Part shown: positions 6,589 through 14,119 of the stretch, one piece after another
Layout: the number at the start of each line of letters is the position of its first letter
Numbering within the stretch: position 1 is the first letter of the stretch
NCBI GenBank assembly: GCA_039182715.1
Contig: JBCDBY010000032.1
Span: 1 to 22,353 of the forward strand
Reading direction: 5' to 3'
From: JBCDBY01 sp039182715
GTDB taxonomy: Bacteria > Planctomycetota > PLA2
DNA: 22,353 nt
Made by a program: the position numbers and the translations under genes
The notes under the pieces: model-generated
The model's input: only the letters and a program-made list of their open reading frames with translations
Told to the model about the DNA's origin: nothing
Database searches by the model: none

Positions 6589-8022
6589 GTGGAAAATCCG
6601 GCCAACAAGGGGGCGGAAGGCCGGGTATGGCGGCTCGGAACCCGCTCCGACGCGACGTTTCATCTTGGGCCGGGCCGCGGATTGCGGCGCGATCACGCCC
6701 GGATCGCCTGGGCCGAGGGCCGGCCGCACCTGACCGCCCGGGGGCGCGTCCTGCTCAACGGACACCCGGTGCGGGAGGTCCAGCTCCACGACCGCGATCT
6801 GCTCCAGTTCGGCCGCGACACGCTGGTGCGCGTGCACCTGCTCGACGGCCGGCTCGAGCTGGCGCGGGCGGGGCGCGCCGCGCGCGGCCCCCGCTCGGTG
6901 TCGGTGGTCCGCATCGGCGGCGGCGTGCTCGCCTTCTCGGTGCTCATCGCCTGCGCCGCGATCGTCACGCACGCCACGCGGCCGGCGCCCACCCGCACGC
7001 AGGGCGACGTTCGCCAGGCGCGCCGGTCGGAGGTGCGGCTGGAGCGCGTCCGCGAAGGACTCGGCGAGGTGCAGCGCTCGCTGGCGCGCGTCGAGCGAGG
7101 CGTCGATGCGCGCGTGGAGCGCGCCGTGGCCGAGAGCGCCGATCTGAAAGCGGCTCGCCAGGCCGCCGCGCGGTGGGAGTCGGAGCGCGACGCCGCGGAA
7201 CGCGTCATCGAGCGCTGCGCCCCGTCGGTCTGCCTCATCCAGGGGGCGTACGGCTTCGGCCGCGTCGAGAACGGCAAATGGCGCTTCCTGCGCGAAGTCG
7301 AGGAGGCGGGGACGGACGAGAACGTGCCGCTTTCGATGCAGGGCAAGGGCGGCATCTTCAAGGTCGAGTACACCGGCACCGGCTTTTTCGCGCACGCCGA
7401 CGGCCTCGTGCTGTCGAACCGCCACATCGCGGAACCGTGGTGGAAAAACGAGGCGGCCACCCCAATCCTCGAGGCGGGCTTCGAGCCCAAGTTCCTCTAT
7501 CTCCGCGCGTATTTCCCCGGTCGCGACGACCCGGTGCGCTTCGACCCCGCGAAGAGCGTCACCTCCGAGGAGGAGGACCTCGCCGTGCTGCGCATCCGCT
7601 CCGGCGCGCAGGCGCTGCCGCCCGCGCTGCCGCTTGCCGACGGCGCGTCGCTGCCGAGCGGGCGCCGCATCCTGCTGCTCGGCTACCCGTCGGGCCTGAG
7701 TGCACTGCTGGCGCGCGCCGAGGAAGAGGTCGCTGACGAGCTCTCGCGCGCCGAGCCGTTCGATCCGCTGCGCATCCTCGACGCGCTCGCGCAGCAGGGG
7801 CTCGTGCGGCCGCTGCCGACGCAGGGCCACGTCAACGACCGCGTCGGCCGCAAGCTCGTCTTCGACGCCCCCTCCGCCGTCGGCGGCTCGGGCGCTCCCG
7901 TGCTCGACCTCGAGGGCCGCGTGGTCGCCGTGAACTACGGCATCCTGAAGGCGTTCGATGGGGCGAACTTCGGGGTGCCGGCGGAGTTCGTGCGACCCCT
8001 GCTCGAACGGGCGCGGCGGTAG
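6589..8022 (+). CDS. FHA-domain, membrane-anchored trypsin-like serine protease
   Basis: This 477-residue protein begins with a forkhead-associated-like domain (about 10-90: RLGTRSDATFHL, LRRDHARI, LNGHPV, LHDRDLLQFGRDTLV), normally a phosphothreonine reader. One transmembrane helix follows at about 106-128, then a charged coiled-coil (about 135-205). The remainder is a chymotrypsin-fold protease (S1/HtrA-like). Its catalytic triad is visible as His279 in LSNRHIAEPWW, Asp330 in EEEDLAVLRI and Ser434 in GGSGAP. No PDZ domain follows. This topology puts FHA in the cytoplasm and the protease in the periplasm, so it could couple a cytoplasmic phospho-signal to extracytoplasmic proteolysis; the coupling is inference. 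The GTG start is preceded by a purine-rich AGGGGGAA that is unusually close. The 156-base gap to the divergent lipoprotein gene holds both promoters, neither obvious to me. Confidence 0.87.
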   Translation: MENPANKGAEGRVWRLGTRSDATFHLGPGRGLRRDHARIAWAEGRPHLTARGRVLLNGHPVREVQLHDRDLLQFGRDTLVRVHLLDGRLELARAGRAARGPRSVSVVRIGGGVLAFSVLIACAAIVTHATRPAPTRTQGDVRQARRSEVRLERVREGLGEVQRSLARVERGVDARVERAVAESADLKAARQAAARWESERDAAERVIERCAPSVCLIQGAYGFGRVENGKWRFLREVEEAGTDENVPLSMQGKGGIFKVEYTGTGFFAHADGLVLSNRHIAEPWWKNEAATPILEAGFEPKFLYLRAYFPGRDDPVRFDPAKSVTSEEEDLAVLRIRSGAQALPPALPLADGASLPSGRRILLLGYPSGLSALLARAEEEVADELSRAEPFDPLRILDALAQQGLVRPLPTQGHVNDRVGRKLVFDAPSAVGGSGAPVLDLEGRVVAVNYGILKAFDGANFGVPAEFVRPLLERARR

Positions 8023-8177
8023 TTACGTTGGACGTTTGACGTTCGACGTTGGACGTTTTCCCTCGGGAAGCCGGGCGCAGCGCTCGACGAGGGGGGGGGC
8101 GCTGGTTCTGAAAACCCGCAGCCCGGGCCGACTTCCAGCCGCGCACGTCAAACGTCGAACGTCGAACGTCAAACCTC
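8023..8177. repeat. Inverted-repeat heptad element A
   Basis: The left arm has five consecutive 7-bp units with ACGT at 8025, 8032, 8039, 8046 and 8053 (units ACGTTGG, ACGTTTG, ACGTTCG, ACGTTGG, ACGTTTT). The right arm has the inverse units with ACGT at 8145, 8152, 8159 and 8166, plus a degenerate fifth. Inside the arms GGAAG (8066-8070) faces CTTCC (8132-8136), followed inward by CCGGGC (8071-8076) against GCCCGG (8121-8126). The core between GGAAG and CTTCC is 61 bp and includes a run of nine G (8091-8099). The element begins two bases after the stop codon of the protease gene and ends just before the operator of the next gene. Its architecture recurs at 21906-22051. I do not recognise a named family; it resembles a BIME/MITE-like intergenic repeat. 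Confidence 0.85.
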
Positions 8178-8189
8178 TCCCCAAGTGCT

Positions 8190-8211
8190 ATCATCCGTAT
8201 ATTCGGATGAT
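8190..8211 (+). promoter_or_regulatory. Palindromic operator overlapping the start codon of the ArsR-methyltransferase gene
   Basis: ATCATCCG (8190-8197) and CGGATGAT (8204-8211) form a perfect 8-bp inverted repeat around the AT-rich spacer TATATT. The right half contains the ATG start codon (8207-8209). Such a dyad is typical of winged-helix ArsR-family operators, and its place at the regulator's own start points to autoregulation of the regulator/metH pair. TATCAT (8189-8194) could serve as the -10 element, which would put the site on top of the promoter. No Shine-Dalgarno sequence precedes the start. Confidence 0.72.
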
Positions 8212-9133
8212 CGGATTAGAGAAAGCCACCGGACTCCTGAAGATCCTCAGCGACCCCACGCGGGTACGGCTGCTTGCCCTGCTGGAGCAGGAAGAGCTGA
8301 CCGTGGCGGAGCTGACGCGCGTCACGGAGCTCGCGCAGAGCCGGGTCTCGACCCATCTCGGCAAGCTCAAGACGAGCCGGCTGGTCACCGATCGGCCGCA
8401 GGGTGCGAGCACCTACTACCGCGCGGCGGGCGCCCGCATGCCCGAGGAGGCGCGCCGCGTCTGGGAGCTGGTGCGGAGCGCGGCGGACGACCCGGTACTG
8501 CAGGGCGACCGTCGTCGCCTCGACAGCGTCGTACGCGGCCGCGCGCGGACGTGGGCCGACAGCGTCGCCGGCCAGATGGAGCGGCACTACTCGCCCGGCC
8601 GTACCTGGGAGGCGACGCTGCGCGGACTGTTGGGGCTGCTCAAGCTGGGCCGCGTGCTCGACATCGCCTCGGGCGATTGTGCGCTCGCGGAACTGCTCGC
8701 GCCGCGCGCCGAGCACGTCACCTGCCTCGACACCAGCGCGACCGTACTCGCCGCGGGACGCCGGCGCGTCGCCGCCCGCACCAACATCGCGTTCGAGCGC
8801 GCCGACATGCACGCGCTGCCCTTCGCCGCCGCGAGCTTCGATCAGGTTCTGCTCTTCGCCTGCCTCTGCTACGCGCACGACCCCGCCCGGGTCTTCGCCG
8901 AGGCGGCGCGCGTGCTGCGTCCCGGCGGCGTGATCGCCGGCGTGTCGCTGCACCGCCACGACCACAAGGACCTGGTCGCGCGTTACGACCACATCCGTTT
9001 CGGGTTCACGCCCGAAGAACTCACCACGCACATGGAGGCGGCCGGGCTGCGCGTCGGCGCCTGCCACGTCACCGCGCGCGAACGCCGCGCCCCCCATTTC
9101 GAAACCATCACCTTCCACGCGGAGGTCGCATGA
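8207..9133 (+). CDS. ArsR-family repressor fused to SAM-dependent methyltransferase
   Basis: This 308-residue protein has an N-terminal ArsR/SmtB winged helix (about 5-75: LLKILSDPTRVRLLALLEQ, recognition helix AQSRVSTHLGKLKTS, wing near RPQGASTYYRA). It lacks the CxC metal site of true arsenic sensors. From about residue 120 onward it is a class I methyltransferase: motif I VLDIASGDCALAELL (about 150-164), an acidic residue in TCLD for the SAM ribose, and MHALPFAAASFDQVLLF as motif II/III. The motif I glycine after Asp157 is Cys158, which may weaken catalysis without preventing ligand binding. The fusion family often sits beside methionine-cycle genes, and SAM or S-adenosylhomocysteine is the likely effector; this is inference by context. 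ATG 8207 was chosen because it gives the standard short ArsR N-terminus and lies in the palindrome. The stop overlaps the metH start as ATGA. Confidence 0.9.
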   Translation: MIGLEKATGLLKILSDPTRVRLLALLEQEELTVAELTRVTELAQSRVSTHLGKLKTSRLVTDRPQGASTYYRAAGARMPEEARRVWELVRSAADDPVLQGDRRRLDSVVRGRARTWADSVAGQMERHYSPGRTWEATLRGLLGLLKLGRVLDIASGDCALAELLAPRAEHVTCLDTSATVLAAGRRRVAARTNIAFERADMHALPFAAASFDQVLLFACLCYAHDPARVFAEAARVLRPGGVIAGVSLHRHDHKDLVARYDHIRFGFTPEELTTHMEAAGLRVGACHVTARERRAPHFETITFHAEVA

Positions 9134-12100
9134 GCCGCATTCGAGACGAACTCTCCCGCCGCATTCTCTGCCTCGACGGCGCCATGGGCACCGCGATCCA
9201 GGCGTACGACCTGACCGCCGACGACTTCGGCGGCGAGGCCTTCGACGGCTGCAACGAGAACCTCAACCTGACCCGCCCCGACGTGATCGCCGCCATCCAC
9301 CGCGAGCACCTCGAGGCGGGCGCCGACATCATCGAGACGAACACGTTCGGCTCGACCGCCCTCGTGCTCGCGGAGTACCCGCCGCTGCAGGAGCAGGCGC
9401 ACGAAATCACGCTCGCCGCCGCCCGCATTGCGCGCGCGGAGGCGGACCGCTTCGACGCCTTCGTGGCCGGGTCGATGGGCCCGACGACGAAGGCGATCTC
9501 GGTGACCGGCGGCGTCACCTTCGACGAACTGCGCATCACCTTCCGCGACCAGGCCAAGTCTCTGCTCGAGGGCGGCGTCGACTACCTGCTGCTCGAAACG
9601 CAGCAGGACACGCGCAACATCAAGGCGGCGCTGATCGGTTGCCACGAGGCGATGGACGAAATGGGCGTCCAGGTGCCGATCGCCGTTTCCGGCACCATCG
9701 AAGCGATGGGGACGATGCTGGGCGGCCAGACCGCCGACGCGCTCGCCATCAGCATGCAGCACGAGGATCTGCTCTATCTCGGCCTCAACTGCGCAACCGG
9801 CCCCGACTTCATGACGGACCACCTGCGCGCGATCTCGGAGCTCGCCAAGACGCGCATCGCCTGCGTGCCCAACGCGGGCCTGCCGGACGAGGACGGACGC
9901 TACCTCGAGACGCCGGAGATGATCACCTCGGTGCTCGAGCGCTTCGTCGACGAGGGCTGGCTGAACCTGGTGGGCGGCTGCTGCGGCACCACCGGCGAAC
10001 ACATCGCGTCGATGGCGACGATGGTCAAGGAGAAGACGCCGCGCCCCGTCCCGACGTACACGCGCTCGCTCTACAGCGGGCTCGAGTCGGTCGAGGCGGA
10101 CGAGGAGACGCGCCCGCTCATGGTGGGCGAGCGCACCAACGTGCTCGGCAGCCGCAAGTTCAAGCGGCTCATCCGCGAGGGCAAGTTCGAGGAGGCGAGC
10201 GAAATCGCGCGCGCGCAGGTCCGCAAGGGCGCGCACGTCATCGATGTCTGCCTGCAGGATCCCGACCGGGACGAGATGGCGGACATCGAGCAGTTCCTCG
10301 ACTTCGCGATCCGGAAGGTCAAGGCGCCGCTCATGATCGACTCGACCGACGCCGAGGTCATCGAGCGCTCGCTGACCTACGCGCAGGGCAAGGCGATCAT
10401 CAACTCGGTCAACCTCGAGGACGGCCTCGAACGCTTCGACTCCGTCGTCCCGATCGCGCGGCGCTACGGCGCGGCGCTCGTCGTCGGCTGCATCGACGAG
10501 GACAAGGAACAGGGCATGGCCGTCACGCGCGAGCGCAAGCTCGAGGTCGCGCGACGCAGCCACGACATCCTGGTGAACGACTACGGCGTCGACCCGTCCG
10601 ACATCATCTTCGATCCGCTCGTCTTCCCGTGCGCGACCGGCGACGAGAACTACCTCGGCTCGGCGCGCGAGACGGTGGAGGGCATCCGCCTCATCAAGGA
10701 GCAGCTGCCCGCCTGCCGCACGATTCTCGGCATCTCGAATGTCTCGTTCGGACTGCCGGGCGCCGGCCGCGAGGTGCTCAACTCCGTTTTCCTGCACGAC
10801 TGCAACAAGGCGGGCCTCGACCTCGCGATCGTCAACACGGAGCGCCTCGAGCGCTACGCGGAGATCCCCGAGGAGGAGCGTCGCCTCGCCGAGCGCGTGC
10901 TCTACGAGACGGACGACGACGTGGTCGCCGAGTTCACCGCGCAGTATCGCGACGCGAGCAGCCGCATCCAGAAGGACGTGTCCAACCTGCCGCTCGACGA
11001 GCGGCTCTCGAACTACATCGTCACCGGCAGCAAGGAGGGCCTCACCAAGGACCTCGACGAAAAGCTCGCCGAGTCGGCGCCGCTCGCCATCATCAACGGC
11101 CCGCTCATGGACGGCATGGACGAGGTCGGGCGCCTGTTCAACGACAACGAGCTGATCGTCGCCGAGGTGCTCCAGTCGGCCGAGGCGATGAAGGCGGCGG
11201 TCGCCCACCTCGAGCCGCACATGGAGAAGAGCGAGTCCGCCTCGCGCGGCAAGGTGCTGCTCGCGACGGTGAAGGGCGATGTCCACGACATCGGCAAGAA
11301 CCTCGTCGACATCATCCTGTCGAACAACGGCTACACGGTCGTCAACCTCGGCATCAAGGTGCCGCCGCAGGAGCTCCTCGAGGGAATCCGGGAGCACGCG
11401 CCCGACATGATCGGGCTCTCCGGCCTGCTCGTGAAGTCGGCGCAGCAGATGGTCGTGACCGCCGAGGAGCTCTCCGTGCACGGCCAGTGCCCCCCGCTTC
11501 TCGTCGGCGGCGCCGCGCTGTCCCGCAACTTCACCTACAACCGCATCGCGCCCAAGTACGACGGACACACGTTCTACGCGCGCGACGCGATGGACGGGCT
11601 CGACCTCGTCAACAAGCTGCGCGACGAAGACGCCCGCGCCGCCCTGCTGGCGCGCGTCGAGGAGGAGAAGAAGAAGCTCAAGAAGCCCGCCCCGAAGGCT
11701 GCACCCGCCCGGGTGAAGGCGCCGGAGGGCCCGACCGTCTCCGTGGTCGAGTCGCCCACGCCGCCCGACCTCACCCGGCACGTCATGCAGGAGCTGCCGC
11801 TCGGCGAGGTGTGGCGCTTCCTCAATCCGGCGATGCTCTTCGGCAAGCACCTCGGCTTCAAGGGCGGCTTCGTGCGCAAGCTGGCGGACGGCGACGAGAA
11901 GGCGCGCGAGCTGCACGAACTCATCGAGGAGATCCGCAGCGGCCCGCACCCCATCCACGCGCGCGGCGTCTGGCAGTGGTTCCCGGTGCGCGCCGAAGGC
12001 GACACGCTGCACATCGGCAACGAGGCGATCGCGTTCCCGCGCCAGGTGACCGGCCGCGGGCTCTGCCTGGCCGACTACGTGGGCGCGGACGACCACGTCG

Positions 12101-12513
12101 CGCTCTTCGCGGTGACCGCCGGCGAAGGCGTGCGCGCGGAAGCGGAACGACTCAAGGAGCAGGGCGAGTTCCTCAAGAGCCACGCGCTTTCGGCGCTGGC
12201 GCTCGAGACGGCCGAGGCCGCGGCGGAGTGGCTGCACAGCAAGTTGCGCGGTCAGTGGGGCTTCCCCGACGCGCCGGGCATGACCATGCCGGAACGATTC
12301 CAGGCGAAGTACCGCGGCAAGCGCTACAGCTTCGGCTACCCCGCCTGCCCCGACCTGTCGGAACAGCAGGCGCTCTTCCGCCTGCTGCGCCCGGAGGAGA
12401 TCGGCATCGAGCTGACCGACGGCGACATGATGGACCCCGAGGCGAGCGTCAGCGCGCTCGTCTTCCACCATCCCGAGGCGAGCTACTTCTCGGTCGGCAG
12501 CGACGTCGCGTGA
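9130..12513 (+). CDS. metH: Cobalamin-dependent methionine synthase
   Basis: This cytoplasmic enzyme transfers the methyl group of 5-methyltetrahydrofolate via cobalamin to homocysteine, yielding methionine. All four modules are present in 1127 residues, somewhat shorter than the 1227 of E. coli. The homocysteine module (about 1-330) has the DGAMGT start and zinc ligands Cys221 (GLNCATG), Cys284 and Cys285 (VGGCCGTT). The pterin module begins near VGERTNVLGSRKF and includes IDSTDAEVIERSL and SNVSFGLPG. The cobalamin module contains the DxHxxG motif D717-V-H719-D-I-G722 that ligates cobalt. The C-terminal reactivation module has the SAM-binding RYSFGYPACP (Cys1073). GGAGG precedes the ATG by four bases and the start overlaps the regulator's stop (ATGA), so the two are co-translated. 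The 3' end overlaps the convergent gene by 31 bases. No metF is adjacent. Confidence 0.98.
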   Translation: MSRIRDELSRRILCLDGAMGTAIQAYDLTADDFGGEAFDGCNENLNLTRPDVIAAIHREHLEAGADIIETNTFGSTALVLAEYPPLQEQAHEITLAAARIARAEADRFDAFVAGSMGPTTKAISVTGGVTFDELRITFRDQAKSLLEGGVDYLLLETQQDTRNIKAALIGCHEAMDEMGVQVPIAVSGTIEAMGTMLGGQTADALAISMQHEDLLYLGLNCATGPDFMTDHLRAISELAKTRIACVPNAGLPDEDGRYLETPEMITSVLERFVDEGWLNLVGGCCGTTGEHIASMATMVKEKTPRPVPTYTRSLYSGLESVEADEETRPLMVGERTNVLGSRKFKRLIREGKFEEASEIARAQVRKGAHVIDVCLQDPDRDEMADIEQFLDFAIRKVKAPLMIDSTDAEVIERSLTYAQGKAIINSVNLEDGLERFDSVVPIARRYGAALVVGCIDEDKEQGMAVTRERKLEVARRSHDILVNDYGVDPSDIIFDPLVFPCATGDENYLGSARETVEGIRLIKEQLPACRTILGISNVSFGLPGAGREVLNSVFLHDCNKAGLDLAIVNTERLERYAEIPEEERRLAERVLYETDDDVVAEFTAQYRDASSRIQKDVSNLPLDERLSNYIVTGSKEGLTKDLDEKLAESAPLAIINGPLMDGMDEVGRLFNDNELIVAEVLQSAEAMKAAVAHLEPHMEKSESASRGKVLLATVKGDVHDIGKNLVDIILSNNGYTVVNLGIKVPPQELLEGIREHAPDMIGLSGLLVKSAQQMVVTAEELSVHGQCPPLLVGGAALSRNFTYNRIAPKYDGHTFYARDAMDGLDLVNKLRDEDARAALLARVEEEKKKLKKPAPKAAPARVKAPEGPTVSVVESPTPPDLTRHVMQELPLGEVWRFLNPAMLFGKHLGFKGGFVRKLADGDEKARELHELIEEIRSGPHPIHARGVWQWFPVRAEGDTLHIGNEAIAFPRQVTGRGLCLADYVGADDHVALFAVTAGEGVRAEAERLKEQGEFLKSHALSALALETAEAAAEWLHSKLRGQWGFPDAPGMTMPERFQAKYRGKRYSFGYPACPDLSEQQALFRLLRPEEIGIELTDGDMMDPEASVSALVFHHPEASYFSVGSDVA

Positions 12514-14117
12514 CGCAGTCCGGTGAACCAGGTCAGCACGAGGCCGCTGCCGGCATCCGCCACGCTGAAGACCGTCAGGTCGTGATGCGCGCGCCACCAG
12601 TGGCCCGGCGCATGACCGGCCGCGCGCAACAGCCGCGCCGTACGCTCGTCGCGCGGGCGTAGCGGCGCGGGCATGGGCGGCGGCGCGTAGAAGCTGAACA
12701 CGGAGCGGCGTTCCGGCGCGTGCGCGAGCGCGCGGGCGAACACCGCGCCCCGCCGTACGCCGTCGCCGCCACGACGCCAGCGCGCGATCAGGTCGGCGAC
12801 GAGGTCGACGTGCCGCGCCAGCACGAGATGACCGTCGAAGATCGCCGCGGCGCCGCCCTCGCGCCCCGGCACGACGAAGACCGGCACGCCCTCGATCTCG
12901 CGGCGCGTCACGACGCCGAGCAGCGAGAGCCCGGCGCGCAGCACGCGCGTCATCGCCGCCTCGTTCTCGACCTCCTGGACGAGCGCGAGCCCGTAGAGGT
13001 CGGGCGGCATGCCGCGCTGCTTCGCGTCGCGGCGCAAGCGCGCGTCGAGGGGCAGCAGCGCGAGCGTCGTGCGCGCCCCGAGCGCGGCGACCAGATCGCG
13101 CCCGAGGTCGACACCCTTCTCCTTCGCGATGCGGCGCACGTCCTGTTGGAGCAGCTGCTGCAGGCCGGGATGGATCGTGTCCGCCGCGCGCATCAGCTCG
13201 CCGAGCATGCGCCGATGGTCGAGCCGCAGCGTCGCCGCCGCCGCCGTGCGCAGCGGCAGCCAGCGCGGCGGCGCAAGACTCTCCTCGGCCGGGCGGAACA
13301 TGCGCAGCAACCCGCGCCGCGGGCCGTCGAGATCGAGATGCACGCGCGAGTAGACGCCCTCCTCGACGAACGAGAGCTGCATGCCGAACGAAGTCAGGTT
13401 GGCGAACCCGCCGGCGCGCAGCATCGGCTGCAGCTCCGGCGCGGCGCGCGGCCCCCAGAGCGAGGAGGAGACGTAGAGCAGGATGTCCGGCGTGCCCGGC
13501 ACGCGCGCGCGAAAGCGCCGGTAGCCCGCATCCTGCGCGAAACTCTCGCCCCCGGCACGCCGGCGCGTGAGGAGTCCGGCGAGCTGCGTCGCATCGGGCG
13601 CGAATCCGAAGACGCCCCGCTGCAGGAACCACGCGCTGCGCACGCTCTCGCGCCCGACGCGGAAGCTGCGCTCGTGCACCGTGACGCCCGCGACGCGCCG
13701 CTCGCGCCTCTCGACCCGGTGGCGGCGCTCCTCGTCGCGGAGCAGCCGCATCCACGCGCGGCGAAATCGCTCCTCGCTGCCGCGCACATCGGCGAGCAGC
13801 GCGCCCTGGAGTTCGAAGGCGGCGCCACCGGTCTCCCAGAGCGCCATGACTACCTGTCCGGTCGGATGCTCGAGCAGGGCCGCGGTCGCATCCGGATCGG
13901 CGCCGCGCCCGATCAGGAAGGCGCGGAGCATCTCCCACGAGCCTTCCGCGCCGGGGTGCGCGAACATCGTGGGCAGCGGGCTGCGCTGCACGCGAAGCCG
14001 AAGCTTCGCCGCGTCGCGCACCGAGAAACAGAGCACGGTCCGGGGCGGCAGCCACTCCTCGAACGGCTGCGCAGCTGCCGTGGTCGTAACCAGGAGCAGC
14101 GCAACCCCGACCCGCAT
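12483..14117 (-). CDS. Secreted DUF3352-like protein, second of a tandem paralogous pair
   Basis: This 544-residue protein has a signal peptide ending near AAA-QP (about residue 17). After it, EEWLPPRTVLCFSVRDAAKL parallels the N-terminus of the neighbouring protein (ADCLPEKTVFYVSLDNVARM). Both later carry an LLYVSSSLWG / WFVPASLWL segment and similarly placed hydrophobic beta segments, so the two are diverged paralogs. This copy is richer in Arg and Trp. The overall pattern, a secreted protein with two repeated alpha/beta halves, recalls DUF3352-type proteins of unknown function; that name is tentative. The ATG is two bases after the upstream stop, so the two genes are one operon. The last 31 bases overlap the 3' end of metH in antisense, and no terminator separates them. 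No catalytic motif is evident. Confidence 0.82.
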   Translation of the reverse strand: MRVGVALLLVTTTAAAQPFEEWLPPRTVLCFSVRDAAKLRLRVQRSPLPTMFAHPGAEGSWEMLRAFLIGRGADPDATAALLEHPTGQVVMALWETGGAAFELQGALLADVRGSEERFRRAWMRLLRDEERRHRVERRERRVAGVTVHERSFRVGRESVRSAWFLQRGVFGFAPDATQLAGLLTRRRAGGESFAQDAGYRRFRARVPGTPDILLYVSSSLWGPRAAPELQPMLRAGGFANLTSFGMQLSFVEEGVYSRVHLDLDGPRRGLLRMFRPAEESLAPPRWLPLRTAAAATLRLDHRRMLGELMRAADTIHPGLQQLLQQDVRRIAKEKGVDLGRDLVAALGARTTLALLPLDARLRRDAKQRGMPPDLYGLALVQEVENEAAMTRVLRAGLSLLGVVTRREIEGVPVFVVPGREGGAAAIFDGHLVLARHVDLVADLIARWRRGGDGVRRGAVFARALAHAPERRSVFSFYAPPPMPAPLRPRDERTARLLRAAGHAPGHWWRAHHDLTVFSVADAGSGLVLTWFTGLRHATSLPTEK

Positions 14118-14119
14118 CG

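Noticed and set aside
8091..8099. Run of nine G as a phase-variable tract
   Set aside because: It lies in the non-coding core of element A, not in a gene or clear promoter, and could be a sequencing-length uncertainty.
8023..8177. CRISPR array interpretation of the ACGT heptads
   Set aside because: The units are only 7 bp, directly contiguous without spacers, and inverted between arms; no cas genes are present.
8207..9133. Arsenic or metal sensing by the ArsR domain
   Set aside because: No CxC or other metal-ligand Cys/His cluster is present in the winged helix; the attached methyltransferase domain and metH neighbour point to SAM-cycle control.
8983..14055. A 1690-codon open frame on the minus strand running through metH
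   Set aside because: It is opposite to metH, whose motifs are complete. The antisense translation is repetitive Arg/Ala/Val/Asp-rich sequence without domains, as expected for the complement of a GC-rich gene.
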